Assembly (NCBI RefSeq): GCF_023805255.1 | Contig: NZ_JAMSCK010000002.1 | Span: 620,001-684,000, forward strand | Source: Gramella jeungdoensis | GTDB taxonomy: Bacteria; Bacteroidota; Bacteroidia; Flavobacteriales; Flavobacteriaceae | Direction of reading: 5' to 3' | Length of the DNA stretch: 64,000 nucleotides | Shown here: positions 53,927 through 62,805 of the stretch, piece after piece | Layout of the letters: every line of letters starts with the position of its first letter | Position numbering within the stretch: position 1 is the stretch's first letter | Made by a program: the position numbers and the translations under genes | The notes under the pieces: model-generated | The model's input: the letters and a program-made list of their open reading frames with translations, nothing else | Database searches by the model: none | Told to the model about the DNA's origin: nothing

Positions 53927-55128
53927 GCTATTTCTTTTCTTAATAATGCTTTTAAAATATATAGTAGTAAACAGGCAAAAAGTGCCAGTGCCAGCATGGT
54001 ATACCAGGTAAACTCAAAGCCGAAATTATCTATAAGCTGCATCCCGGAATTATGTCCAAAAATATGGCTTATGGAAAATGAGATACTGTATAAGGCCATA
54101 TATGAACCTCTTTTCTTGCCGTCAGATCTGGAAAGAGCAAAAGTGTTTGAAAAAGGGAAACCTATCATCTCTCCAACGGTTGCTAATAACATTCCTACTG
54201 CAAGAACTCCTACCCAGTCAGTCAGGTTTATAACAAGAAAACTGAATCCTGTGAGCAGGGTTCCAAGAATTACATAGCCAATTGCGGAATGCCTTCTGGA
54301 TTCCATGAATTTGATAAGAGGCATTTCAAAAAGAAAGATCATCAGTCCGTTAAGGCCAAGAAGGAGGCCAATCTCAAATTCGTTCAACTTATGAGATTCC
54401 GAATAATAAAGCGGCATGGTAGAGAAATACTGAATAAAGATCAATCCGAAAAGCATCATGGCGAAGATGAAGATGAGATAAAGCTTGTCGCTCATGGCAG
54501 ATTTTGCATTTGCTACAATATCTTCGGGTTCGGTAGTTGAGCGTTTTGGATGTAGGAGCCTTAGTAAAAGGATACCCGCTACCAGACATGTAAGACCGTC
54601 TACCCAGAAAAGTCCGCTATAGCCGCCTGTTTCAATAATAATTCCTCCAATTGCCGGCCCTGCTGAAAATCCCAGGTTTATTGCGAGCCTGATTAGTGTA
54701 ATAGACCGTGTTCGGTTTTGAGGTTTGCTGTAAGCGTTTATGGCAACAAAAACTGCCGGCCTGAAAATGTCAGCGACTGTCATCACCAGATATATCCCAA
54801 TACAAATAGACCAGAAAGATGCAGGAAATTGTAACAATACAAACAAAATGGAGGAAAGTATAAGGCTTCCCGCCATGGTTTTATAATGTCCTATTTTGTC
54901 TGTGAGTAGTCCGCCAAGCCAGGAGCCCGTTACAGAACCGAGACCAAAGAAGGTGAGTATCCAGCCCACTTCCTCAAGGGTAAATCCCCTGTTTTTTGTA
55001 AGATAAAGAGAAAGAAAAGGGATAACCATCGTTCCCGCCCTGTTAATGAGTGTGATTAGGGATAGTAACCAGATTTCTTTTCTTAATCCGCTAAAGGATT
55101 CAAAATATGATCTAAAAAGTCTTTGCAT
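53923..55128 (-). CDS. MFS transporter
   Basis: A 401-residue major facilitator with about 12 hydrophobic helices and the loop GGLLTDKIGHYKTM. It has the style of DHA1-type exporters (LSLYLTKNRGFTLEEVGWILT). The ATG at 55128 is preferred over the TTG at 55134. No substrate can be named. The 262-bp region upstream contains one AATAGGGG half-site at about 55199-55206, probably by chance. Confidence 0.85.
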   Translation of the reverse strand: MQRLFRSYFESFSGLRKEIWLLSLITLINRAGTMVIPFLSLYLTKNRGFTLEEVGWILTFFGLGSVTGSWLGGLLTDKIGHYKTMAGSLILSSILFVLLQFPASFWSICIGIYLVMTVADIFRPAVFVAINAYSKPQNRTRSITLIRLAINLGFSAGPAIGGIIIETGGYSGLFWVDGLTCLVAGILLLRLLHPKRSTTEPEDIVANAKSAMSDKLYLIFIFAMMLFGLIFIQYFSTMPLYYSESHKLNEFEIGLLLGLNGLMIFLFEMPLIKFMESRRHSAIGYVILGTLLTGFSFLVINLTDWVGVLAVGMLLATVGEMIGFPFSNTFALSRSDGKKRGSYMALYSISFSISHIFGHNSGMQLIDNFGFEFTWYTMLALALFACLLLYILKALLRKEIA

Positions 55129-55329
55129 GCCCAAAAATGAGTCACCAAAATTAAATTAAATTTTAAGTGTTCTGGATATTAATTTTTGATCACCTGGAAA
55201 ATAGGGGATAACCGGTTGCTGTAATTTTAAAAAAATATCTGTCTTTATTGCGAAGCTGACTAAGGAAGATGTCAGGTGATGAAAGTGACTGCCTAAAGGA
55301 ATCAATTAGGCAGATTCAGAAAACCAATA

Positions 55330-55372
55330 AAAAAAAAACCCGGCTGATATCAGAGATACCAGTCGGGGTATA
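55330..55372 (-). terminator. Terminator of the BBP2 porin gene
   Basis: ACCCGGCTG (55338-55346) and CCAGTCGGGGT (55359-55369) form an imperfect stem, with an A run at 55330-55338 that reads as a T run on the minus strand. Confidence 0.65.
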
Positions 55373-55390
55373 ATTCAAGTAGGAAAAGTT

Positions 55391-56491
55391 TTAGAATGCG
55401 TAGATAGCCGCAACCAAAAATGAAGCAAGTTCACTTGAAGGGTTTAAGTCACTATCAAGAAATGCAGGATAATCGTCTGAAACACTATCAAGTCTGAATT
55501 CAGGCTTAATTATCAATCCACCGGTTTGATAACTTCCGGTCAGGGTAAATGCAGTAACACTGGTATCGGCATCGTATACAATTCCGCCATCCTCAAGCTC
55601 CTTGAAATATTCGGCTCTCAGTCCTATACCGAAACTGTCTGAAAGAGCAACCTGTGGATACAATGCGGCACCATAAAAGCCAACTCCTTCAGTATCCTGA
55701 TAGGTGGTATTTAGACCAAGGTAGAAGCTTTCAGTAAGATCCCAGCCTGTGGTAAGGTCTATCTGAAATAAAGCATCGTCAGAGAGGGATTGCTCCCCGT
55801 ATAATAAATTCAGATAAGCGCTTCCTGCATCATTGGAATAACCCAGCTGACCACCAAAAGAATACTTTCCTATAGGATTGAATTCAGTATAATCTGTAGG
55901 GTTCATTATTGCTAACATACCGGTCCAGTTATCATTAAAGCTGAAATCGGCCTTGATCCCTGTATGAGAAAACGGACCGTAGGAGAACATATACGAGGTG
56001 GAATAATTGAAGTTAGCTGCGGGTGAGATCACCTCATAACCGAGAAATGTGTTCCAGTTACCCAGCGTGAACTTCAGAGCATCGTTCACCTTATAAAATG
56101 CATATAGCTGGTTTACAATGTTTGTAGAAGGCGCCGATAAAAATACGGCATCTTCACCACGGGGTCCAAAGACCAGGTCGGCAACGAAACCTACCTTATC
56201 ACCTTCGTATCCCAGGATCACATTGGCCATTCCTATGGCAAAACCAGGGTCATTGGCAAATGAGGTGGCAGGTGCAGCAGGTGTGAAACTTTGAACATCC
56301 CCGCCAACAATCTCTTCAGACTTATTCAGTCCATTAAAGTTTGTACGGAAATAAGCATCCACGCTACCACTTATGGTAAATTTAGGGGTTGCATCTTCTT
56401 CTTCCTCTTGTGCAATTAGCGTTGAGGTCATAAGAGCTACGGGTAGTAAAAAGATAAATTTTACTAATTTTGATGTTGTAATTGCTTTCAT
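55391..56491 (-). CDS. BBP2-family outer-membrane porin
   Basis: A 366-residue beta-barrel with a signal peptide ending LIAQ and a terminal phenylalanine (AIYAF) typical for outer-membrane insertion. The FRTNFNGLN, PGFAIGMANVILGYEGDKVGFVADLVFGPRG and YKVNDALKFTLGNW segments belong to the BBP2 porin type. It lies downstream of amt behind a terminator, so it is probably a separate unit, but its place suggests passage of ammonium or another nitrogen compound. The substrate is inferred. Confidence 0.83.
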   Translation of the reverse strand: MKAITTSKLVKFIFLLPVALMTSTLIAQEEEEDATPKFTISGSVDAYFRTNFNGLNKSEEIVGGDVQSFTPAAPATSFANDPGFAIGMANVILGYEGDKVGFVADLVFGPRGEDAVFLSAPSTNIVNQLYAFYKVNDALKFTLGNWNTFLGYEVISPAANFNYSTSYMFSYGPFSHTGIKADFSFNDNWTGMLAIMNPTDYTEFNPIGKYSFGGQLGYSNDAGSAYLNLLYGEQSLSDDALFQIDLTTGWDLTESFYLGLNTTYQDTEGVGFYGAALYPQVALSDSFGIGLRAEYFKELEDGGIVYDADTSVTAFTLTGSYQTGGLIIKPEFRLDSVSDDYPAFLDSDLNPSSELASFLVAAIYAF

Positions 56492-56582
56492 AATGAAAAT
56501 GGTTATTTGTTTGATTTAACTAATGTTTGGCGACTCAGTTAATCAGATATTAATCATATAGAATTATAAGCGGTTATTTTAT

Positions 56583-56614
56583 ACGGAGCGTTCCTCCAAA
56601 CGCTCCGTTTTTTG
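56583..56614 (-). terminator. Terminator of the glnB-amt operon
   Basis: ACGGAGCGTT (56583-56592) and AACGCTCCGT (56599-56608) form a 10-bp stem with a 6-base loop. It lies 19 bp past the amt stop, between amt and the porin. Confidence 0.88.
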
Positions 56615-56632
56615 TTTAACCAACAAATTTGT

Positions 56633-57862
56633 TTAAGAAGATTGTTTTAATCCGAAATCAGGATAGGCATCCATACCGTGCTCATAGATATCCAGACCTT
56701 CAGTTTCTTCTTTGGCTGATACCCTGATGCCAATGGTAACCTTCATGATATAGAATATTATAAACGATCCCACTATACATATAGCACCGTAACATGCAAC
56801 TCCTATAAGCTGTGTAATAAACTGGTCAAAACCGGCCAGGTTTCCAAAGATACCTACGGCCAACGTCCCCCAGATTCCACAAATAAGGTGAACTGCCACG
56901 GCTCCTACTGGGTCGTCAAGTCTTATTCTGTCTATCAAGGCAACTCCGAATACCACTATAGCTCCTGCTATGGCTCCAATCATTACAGCATCGGTTGGAG
57001 ACATCTGGTCAGCTCCTGCTGTTATACCTACAAGTCCACCAAGGATCCCGTTAAGGAACATGGTAATGTCATAATTCTTATAAAGAATGGAAGAGACTAA
57101 AAATGAGCCTACTCCTCCGGCTGCTGCTGCCAGACAGGTGGTCACAAGAGTTAAAGAGGTTAATTCAGGATCGGCTGAAAGTACAGAACCTCCATTAAAT
57201 CCAAACCATCCTAACCATAAGATGAGTACTCCTGCTGTTGCAAAAGGCATACTGTGTCCTGGGAATGCCCAGATCTTTCCATCTCTGAATTTTCCAATTC
57301 TTGCACCCAGCAACCAAATGGCAACCAAAGCTGCCCATCCACCAACAGAGTGCACAAGTGTTGAACCTGCAAAGTCATAGAATCCCATTTCATCAAGGAA
57401 TCCACCACCCCATTTCCATGATCCGGCAATTGGATAAACTATTCCTACATATAGAACCACAAAAATGAAAAAGCTGTTTATTTTAATACGTTCGGCTACA
57501 GAGCCTGATACGATTGTTGCTGCCGTAGCGGCAAACATACCCTGGAACAGGAAGTCTGTCCAGTAAGTATAGCCTTCATTATAGGCCAGGTCCAGCGATC
57601 CATCCACAAGCGGACTGTCAAGCCCAAAACCTGCAAATCCTATAAATCCGTTGAATTCCCCTGGATACATTAGGTTAAAGCCAAGGAGGCAGTATAATAG
57701 CAATCCAACAGTAATAATAAACACGTTTTTGAATAATATGTTCACCGTATTTTTCTGTCTGGTGAGACCGATCTCCAAAAATGCAAAACCAAGGTGCATA
57801 AAAAATACCAGTCCCGTACAGATCATCATCCATACATTATTTACAGTAAGTAATCCTTCCAT
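56633..57862 (-). CDS. amtB: Ammonium transporter (Amt/MEP)
   Basis: A 409-residue ammonium channel with 11 hydrophobic helices. The N-terminal FFMHLGFAFLEIGLTRQKNTVNIL, the DFAGSTLVHSVGGWAAL region with the pore histidine, and the AVHLICGIWGTLAVGIFG region with the second pore histidine are characteristic. It is the second gene of an operon with P-II, 32 bp apart, the standard pairing in which P-II blocks the channel when nitrogen is plentiful. Confidence 0.95.
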   Translation of the reverse strand: MEGLLTVNNVWMMICTGLVFFMHLGFAFLEIGLTRQKNTVNILFKNVFIITVGLLLYCLLGFNLMYPGEFNGFIGFAGFGLDSPLVDGSLDLAYNEGYTYWTDFLFQGMFAATAATIVSGSVAERIKINSFFIFVVLYVGIVYPIAGSWKWGGGFLDEMGFYDFAGSTLVHSVGGWAALVAIWLLGARIGKFRDGKIWAFPGHSMPFATAGVLILWLGWFGFNGGSVLSADPELTSLTLVTTCLAAAAGGVGSFLVSSILYKNYDITMFLNGILGGLVGITAGADQMSPTDAVMIGAIAGAIVVFGVALIDRIRLDDPVGAVAVHLICGIWGTLAVGIFGNLAGFDQFITQLIGVACYGAICIVGSFIIFYIMKVTIGIRVSAKEETEGLDIYEHGMDAYPDFGLKQSS

Positions 57863-57894
57863 AATTTTTCTTAGTTAATTGATTCTTTGATAAT

Positions 57895-58233
57895 TTATTT
57901 TAGGGATTCTGCGCCTTTCTCTTTTGTTCTGATACGGTAAGCTTCCTCTATAGAAGAAACAAAGATCTTTCCGTCACCTACTTCCCCTGTGTAGGCGGCC
58001 TTTAGTAAGGCTTCAATTGTTTTTTCCACAAAAGAATCTGTTACTACAATAGAAAGGTATCGTCTCTGAATATTCGAGGTGCTGTAACTAACGCCCCGGT
58101 AAACATGACCTACTTTCTCGTTACCTACCCCGGTAACGTCCCAATAACTGAAAAAGGTAACTCCTATAGCATGGAGTGCCTCTTTGGTTTCATCGAACTC
58201 TGACTTCCGAATGATTGCTTCAATTTTTTTCAT
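57895..58233 (-). CDS. glnB: P-II nitrogen regulatory protein
   Basis: A 112-residue P-II protein. The T-loop contains VTGVGNEKVGHVYRGVSYS with Y50 at the place of the classic uridylylation tyrosine. AYTGEVGDGKIFV is the conserved C-terminal signature that binds ATP/ADP. It senses 2-oxoglutarate and energy state and probably controls the Amt channel encoded next. Whether it is uridylylated cannot be read here, since no glnD is in the window. Two CCCC/GGGG repeats lie upstream. Confidence 0.95.
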   Translation of the reverse strand: MKKIEAIIRKSEFDETKEALHAIGVTFFSYWDVTGVGNEKVGHVYRGVSYSTSNIQRRYLSIVVTDSFVEKTIEALLKAAYTGEVGDGKIFVSSIEEAYRIRTKEKGAESLK

Positions 58234-58254
58234 AATTTATTATTAAGAATTGGT

Positions 58255-58262
58255 CAAAAATA
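58255..58262 (-). promoter_or_regulatory. -7 element of glnB-amt
   Basis: TATTTTTG on the minus strand, a full TAnnTTTG match 22 bp before the glnB start. No TTG at -33; the proximal repeat lies there. Confidence 0.65.
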
Positions 58263-58278
58263 TAAAAATATGTTAACC

Positions 58279-58299
58279 ACCCCTAAAAAAATAGGGGGT
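58279..58299. promoter_or_regulatory. Proximal CCCC/GGGG repeat of glnB-amt
   Basis: CCCCTAAAAAAATAGGGG (58280-58297), centred 30 bp upstream of the -7 centre. It is an exact copy of the distal 18-mer. Confidence 0.7.
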
Positions 58300-58329
58300 A
58301 TGATGTTATTTTTACGAAATAAAAAGTAA

Positions 58330-58353
58330 ATACCCCTAAAAAAATAGGGGTAT
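58330..58353. promoter_or_regulatory. Distal CCCC/GGGG repeat of glnB-amt
   Basis: CCCCTAAAAAAATAGGGG (58333-58350) with outer arms ATACCCC/GGGGTAT, exactly 53 bp from the proximal copy. The same spacing is seen at glnA. Confidence 0.7.
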
Positions 58354-58401
58354 GTATTTTAAAAACATATTTTTGAGGATTTGATACCCTATTTTGGTAA
58401 T

Positions 58402-58773
58402 TTAGAACAGTTTAGAGATCAAAATGCCAAAAAGGACTGCCAGGATTCCTAAAATTAAACTTCCAAAAAAGTAAACGGAGAAGCTTAAATAGTCTCCAGA
58501 TTTGATAAGAGAGTAGTTTTCAAATGAAAAAGTGGAAAAAGTAGTGAAGCCTCCACAAAAACCTACTCCAAGGATAAGATTGGTAGGATTGTTAAGCGTA
58601 TTTGTTTTAATAGCATAGCCTAAAACTGCTCCAAGTAGAAGACTGCCAAGAATATTTACAATAAAAGTACCATAGGGAAGAAGACTGGATGCATTTAAAT
58701 GTTTGCTTATAATATATCTCAGGCTGCTGCCTAATCCCCCTCCTATAAAAACAAGTATTAGGTTTTTAATCAT
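58402..58773 (-). CDS. crcB: Fluoride channel CrcB/FluC
   Basis: A 123-residue four-helix fluoride exporter that works as a dual-topology dimer. GGGLGSSLRYIIS, LPYGTFIVNILGSLLLG, GFCGGFTTFSTFSFE with the fluoride-lining residues, and the GSLILG end are the family marks. It overlaps the start of nothing else but shares 8 bp with the upstream SRPBCC gene, so they are co-transcribed. No fluoride riboswitch is visible before the pair. Confidence 0.93.
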   Translation of the reverse strand: MIKNLILVFIGGGLGSSLRYIISKHLNASSLLPYGTFIVNILGSLLLGAVLGYAIKTNTLNNPTNLILGVGFCGGFTTFSTFSFENYSLIKSGDYLSFSVYFFGSLILGILAVLFGILISKLF

Positions 58774-59821
58774 TAGTCCTGGAATTTTCCTGCGTAATAG
58801 GAATATATATCTGTGTGATCCATTCTGCTGGATTCGGATTATCTTCCGGTCCGCTCACATACACCTCAAACGGCTGGGAATTTTCATCTGCTTTAAGTCC
58901 ATTCTTCTGCAGATATGCATAAGATGAGTCCCAGGCTTCCTTGAGATTCTTATAATCACCTTTTAATGTGGTCTTTAAAGTTCGTTGCTTGGGCATATAG
59001 CCATTGAGTACGTTACTTTCTGCAGGTGTTACCACCTCACTGGGCGTAAAATAGGCGGCTGAATAGATGGCGGTTCCCTGGTCTTCGTTCCACTGATTAT
59101 AAAGAACGAAAGGATTGCCAATCTTCTCGATATTATTGTTTTCCATATAAGTGCCCACTTCGTTGATCATGTTCCCCATTCTTTCGGATACCTGACTTAT
59201 CTTGCTGGCCGTGGTTATATACATATAGTAACCTCCTCCATGCTGGGTGACGCCATCTATATTTACAGAGTAAGTCTCCATTTCTTCCTTGATCTTCGCC
59301 TGAAGATTGTCAAGACCTTTTTTGAACATAGGCAGCATCATTTCACTAAGGCTTTGATCCTGAAAAGTAAAAGCGGCCTTTTCCATGAAACTTTGTTCCC
59401 CTTTCATTCCCCAGGTAACAAGGGTACTGTCTCCTTGTTTATCGAATTGCCAGTAAATATCACTTTTAGAATCCCCGAATGGGGTTACAAAGCTTATTTT
59501 TTGATCAATACTTGAATATGGATTTGCCTTAACCGTGGTAATTTCACCTTCTCCCATTTTTTCACTTTTCCAGGAATATGAAGCACCTTCTCCTTTGGTC
59601 TTGTCTCCGTAATTAATGATCATATCATCGGTTTCCTGGGACCATGGTTCCCAGTCTTTCCAGGTTGTAAAATCGTTCACTTCATTAAAAACTACCTCCT
59701 GAGGTGCGGCGAGCATCTGTTGTTGTTCTATTTGAAACTCTCCATCTTTGGTAGCTATATATATTGAAGCGCCAATGATAAAAATTAGGAATAAAAAGAA
59801 AAGATATTTAAGGATCTTCAT
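58766..59821 (-). CDS. SRPBCC and GyrI-like effector-binding domain protein
   Basis: A 351-residue protein anchored by one N-terminal helix (about 5-23). Residues about 30-175 are a polyketide-cyclase/SRPBCC fold (AAPQEVVFNEVNDFTTWKDWEPW, TLVTWGMKG). Residues about 190-345 are GyrI-like, as in the SOUL/BmrR-type effector-binding fold (YYMYITTASKISQVSERMG, YNQWNEDQGTAIYSAAYF). Both parts bind hydrophobic small molecules. The role is unknown. It overlaps crcB by 8 bp. Confidence 0.82.
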   Translation of the reverse strand: MKILKYLFFLFLIFIIGASIYIATKDGEFQIEQQQMLAAPQEVVFNEVNDFTTWKDWEPWSQETDDMIINYGDKTKGEGASYSWKSEKMGEGEITTVKANPYSSIDQKISFVTPFGDSKSDIYWQFDKQGDSTLVTWGMKGEQSFMEKAAFTFQDQSLSEMMLPMFKKGLDNLQAKIKEEMETYSVNIDGVTQHGGGYYMYITTASKISQVSERMGNMINEVGTYMENNNIEKIGNPFVLYNQWNEDQGTAIYSAAYFTPSEVVTPAESNVLNGYMPKQRTLKTTLKGDYKNLKEAWDSSYAYLQKNGLKADENSQPFEVYVSGPEDNPNPAEWITQIYIPITQENSRTND

Positions 59822-59891
59822 TGTTGGTGGTGATTAGTTTACGCTAATATAAATAATTTAGCAGACCAATTGTAGGTCAATTCTTATGAAA

Positions 59892-60080
59892 CTAATGCTT
59901 AAGCTGAGTTTTGATCAGAAAGAGAAGCAGAATAAAAAAGATAAATCCTATTAATACATAGATGCTTCCTTTGTAATATTTCTTATGAAGTCTGGTGTCT
60001 TTTCTATAACTGAATATCATAACTATGATAAAGGCTATCAGAAAAAGCCCGGCGAAGATCAATTGTCCTGTAGAAAACAT
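59892..60080 (-). CDS. Small two-helix membrane protein
   Basis: A 62-residue protein with two hydrophobic stretches (about 6-24 and 40-57) and a basic loop (YRKDTRLHKKYYKG). No family recognised by name, but similar short proteins occur in Flavobacteriaceae. It is divergent from the MazG-like gene 46 bp away. Confidence 0.6.
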   Translation of the reverse strand: MFSTGQLIFAGLFLIAFIIVMIFSYRKDTRLHKKYYKGSIYVLIGFIFFILLLFLIKTQLKH

Positions 60081-60126
60081 TTTGGTTATTTTTACGCAAA
60101 GTTAACTTTTTAAAGCTTGAAATAAT

Positions 60127-60513
60127 ATGAAGAAAAGAATTGCCGCTGTAAAAGAATTTCATTCGGCTTTTGGCCTTGGGATAAATGAAAAACCTGTTGC
60201 TAACCTGGGAAGGAATAAAAATATGCTTCGCTTTAACCTAATGAAAGAAGAAAATGAAGAGTATCTCGAGGCTGCCAATAATGATGATCTTGCAGAGGTT
60301 GCCGATGCGCTGGGTGATATGCTGTATATTCTCTGTGGAACTATTATTGAGCATGGAATGCAGCATAAGATCGAAGAGGTTTTTGATGAAATACAGTCAA
60401 GCAATATGAGTAAACTTGGAGCTGATGGAAAACCGATCTATCGTGAAGATGGTAAGGTGCTTAAAGGGCCTAACTATTTCAAGCCGGATATCTCCCGTAT
60501 ATTAGAAGAATAA
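60127..60513 (+). CDS. MazG-like nucleoside triphosphate pyrophosphohydrolase
   Basis: A 128-residue all-alpha NTP pyrophosphatase-type protein. The metal-binding helices carry KEENEEYLEA (about 41-50) and EVADALGDMLY (about 58-68), matching the EExxE...ExxD pattern. The C-terminal part (GKPIYREDGKVLKGPNYF) is typical of the short PRA-PH/MazG-like proteins. The exact substrate, perhaps modified nucleotides, is unknown. Confidence 0.85.
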   Translation: MKKRIAAVKEFHSAFGLGINEKPVANLGRNKNMLRFNLMKEENEEYLEAANNDDLAEVADALGDMLYILCGTIIEHGMQHKIEEVFDEIQSSNMSKLGADGKPIYREDGKVLKGPNYFKPDISRILEE

Positions 60514-60577
60514 CCTCCAGATTTTTAGAGAATTTTAAAATAATCCGGGTTCCAGTTTTTTATCTTAAAAATAAAAA

Positions 60578-61594
60578 ATGAGACCGATTGTTTTTTTACT
60601 GGTTTTATGCCTTATTATTTCCTGTAAAAATGATCAGAAGAACACAGATCAGGAGGCCAAACAAGATGATACAGGCATAGAGTACAATCAAGAGCCTTCC
60701 GGCAGGATATATAATAATGAAAAATGGAGTTTTTCCCTGGAGTATCCCGAAAGCTGGCAGTTGCAAGAGTCTAAACTCCCCGGTGATGTGCCTGTGATAA
60801 ATATGTATACGGCTAAGGCCGGTTATAATCCACCTTTTACCATTCACGAAGAACCGGGAAATGCTTACCTGGCGATTCTTCCAAGCGGATTTGGGGTGGA
60901 TGGTCCTTCGGGAAAACGGATGTCACTCCCTGAATGGAATGGCAATATTTCATTGACTCCTGAACTAAATAAAAAGGAAAGCCTGGTTTACCTACTTGAA
61001 TCTGGTGAACCCTGGGCATTCTATTTAAGATTTGTGAATCCACCTTCCAGTTGGGGCAGGTCTGCAAGTATATTTGTTCATTTCAGGGTTAAAGACTTTA
61101 AAGCCGAATGTTACTCAGATTCAGGGAAGCAGAAGGATATAAAGAATTGTGACCCGATGGGTTCTGATGAGGTTAGATATTCAGGGATTGTGGATGCTTC
61201 CAGCAAAGATGCTTTGATGAAGGCGATGGAATCCTTCAAATTTGAGGCAAATAAAGAAGTACCGATCTCAGATCTTATCCAGGTTGAAACACCTTTACCT
61301 AATAAAGAAGTGAGTTCTCCATTGAAGATAAGAGGTAAGGCAAGAGGGTACTGGTTCTTTGAAGCCGATGCGCCTGTGGTCTTACTCGATAAGGATAATA
61401 ACCAACTTTCGGAAAGCTATATTAAAGCTGCTGGAGAATGGATGACCGAAGACTTTGTTAATTTTACCGGCAGTATGGAATTTGATCCTCCAGATGATGA
61501 AAGGGGATTCCTTGTTTTTAAAAGGGCGAATCCCTCAGATAAAAAAGAAAATGACAGGGAATTTCGGCTACCTGTTATTTTTCCTCCTAAATAA
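60578..61594 (+). CDS. Lipoprotein with C-terminal Gmad2 Ig-like domain
   Basis: A 338-residue lipoprotein; lipobox LIISC places lipidation at C16. Residues about 40-220 are an uncharacterised globular part (YNNEKWSFSLEYPESWQL resembles PsbP-like starts). The C-terminal segment (about 230-338, VETPLPNKEVSSPLKIRGKARGYWFFE) matches the Gmad2 immunoglobulin-like domain, otherwise known from spore-germination proteins and other envelope proteins. Function unknown. Confidence 0.78.
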   Translation: MRPIVFLLVLCLIISCKNDQKNTDQEAKQDDTGIEYNQEPSGRIYNNEKWSFSLEYPESWQLQESKLPGDVPVINMYTAKAGYNPPFTIHEEPGNAYLAILPSGFGVDGPSGKRMSLPEWNGNISLTPELNKKESLVYLLESGEPWAFYLRFVNPPSSWGRSASIFVHFRVKDFKAECYSDSGKQKDIKNCDPMGSDEVRYSGIVDASSKDALMKAMESFKFEANKEVPISDLIQVETPLPNKEVSSPLKIRGKARGYWFFEADAPVVLLDKDNNQLSESYIKAAGEWMTEDFVNFTGSMEFDPPDDERGFLVFKRANPSDKKENDREFRLPVIFPPK

Positions 61595-61595
61595 A

Positions 61596-61622
61596 AAAAA
61601 TCCCGGTATTGCCGGGATTTAA
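61596..61622. terminator. Bidirectional terminator
   Basis: AAATCCCGG (61598-61606) and CCGGGATTT (61612-61620) with A and T runs between two convergent genes. Confidence 0.88.
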
Positions 61623-61641
61623 TTTTACAATTATAAAGATA

Positions 61642-62691
61642 TTATTTTACCTCGTATCTCCAGCCAAATTTATCTTCAGCTTCATTATACTGGATCTTCA
61701 TAAGTTTGTCTTTAAAGAAACTCGCATAAGAATCTTCCATTTTAGGCAATTCAAATTTTTTGCCCTTATGTCCAAAACCTACTATTGGGTTGATCACTGT
61801 AGCAGTTCCTGATCCAAACATTTCTTTTAGCTCACCTTTTTCGGCTGCTTCAACGATCTCCTTGACACTAACCCTTCTTACTTCAAGGTCTATATTATAT
61901 TCTTCGGCGAGTGTGATCACACTTTTACGCGTCACACCGTCCAGGATCCTGTCGTTGGTAGGAGCCGTGATAAGTTTATCTCCAATCCGGAAAAAGATAT
62001 TCATGGTGCCGGCTTCTTCAAGGTATTCATGAGTATTGGCATCGGTCCAGATGATCTGCTGAAACCCTTCTTCCTTTGCCAGATTGGTAGGATAGAACTG
62101 CGCACCGTAATTTCCGGCTGCCTTAGCATATCCAACACCTCCATCTGCTGCACGGCTGAATTTCTCTGAAAACTTTACTCTAACCTCTCCGCTGTAATAA
62201 GCCTGGGCAGGAGAGCAAATGATCATGAATTTATATTCGCCAGATGCTGAGGCTGAAACCCCGGCTTCGGTAGCGATCACGAAGGGTCTTATATAAAGGC
62301 TGTTTCCAAAACCTTTTTTTATCCAGTCTTTATCAAGTTTTAAAAGTTCCTCGAGACTGTTGAAGAAATATTCTTTTGGGAATTCTGGAATGGCCAAACG
62401 CTTGCCAGATCTGTTGATTCTCTTGAAATTCTCGTCTGGTCTAAAAAGCCATATCCTGTCATCTTTATCCTTGTAGGCTTTCATTCCTTCAAACACAGCC
62501 TGCCCGTAATGAAAAACCCTCGCTGAAGGATCAAGAGTAAGAGGTCCGTAAGGTTTAATTACGGGTTTTTGCCATTCACCATCGATATAATCGCACTCCA
62601 TCATGTGATCTGTGAAAACCTTCCCGAAAACAAGATTGTCAAAATTGGTATTTTCTATTTTAGATTTGGGAGATTTTTGTATGTCTATCAT
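61642..62691 (-). CDS. ilvE: Branched-chain amino-acid aminotransferase
   Basis: A 349-residue fold-type IV PLP enzyme that makes or breaks down leucine, isoleucine and valine. DPSARVFHYGQAVFEGMKAYK near the N-terminus, the PLP lysine in YAKAAGNYG, and EAGTMNIFF...DRILDGVTRKSVI are the class II BCAT signatures. It is monocistronic, with a full promoter upstream. Confidence 0.95.
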   Translation of the reverse strand: MIDIQKSPKSKIENTNFDNLVFGKVFTDHMMECDYIDGEWQKPVIKPYGPLTLDPSARVFHYGQAVFEGMKAYKDKDDRIWLFRPDENFKRINRSGKRLAIPEFPKEYFFNSLEELLKLDKDWIKKGFGNSLYIRPFVIATEAGVSASASGEYKFMIICSPAQAYYSGEVRVKFSEKFSRAADGGVGYAKAAGNYGAQFYPTNLAKEEGFQQIIWTDANTHEYLEEAGTMNIFFRIGDKLITAPTNDRILDGVTRKSVITLAEEYNIDLEVRRVSVKEIVEAAEKGELKEMFGSGTATVINPIVGFGHKGKKFELPKMEDSYASFFKDKLMKIQYNEAEDKFGWRYEVK

Positions 62692-62725
62692 CGAAGTGAG
62701 ATTTTGATTGTGAGAATTAAGTCAA

Positions 62726-62754
62726 CAAATTTACCTAATTAAAAGAAGAATCAA
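62726..62754 (-). promoter_or_regulatory. ilvE promoter
   Basis: TTG (62754-62752), 18-bp spacer and TAAATTTG (62733-62726) on the minus strand. Confidence 0.65.
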
Positions 62755-62769
62755 AATCTAAAGTTTTGG

Positions 62770-62777
62770 TAAATTTG
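62770..62777 (+). promoter_or_regulatory. -7 element before the DUF4920 gene
   Basis: TAAATTTG, 28 bp before the start codon; no clear -33. Confidence 0.45.
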
Positions 62778-62805
62778 AAGCTTTCAGCCATTTATATAAT
62801 TTGTT

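Noticed and set aside
55196-55208. AAATAGGGG half-site upstream of the MFS gene at 53.9-55.1 kb
   Set aside because: No matching CCCC arm and no paired site at 53 bp, so not counted with the nitrogen motif.
58374-58402. Possible fluoride riboswitch linked to crcB
   Set aside because: crcB is on the minus strand behind the SRPBCC gene and no riboswitch-like fold is visible before that operon.
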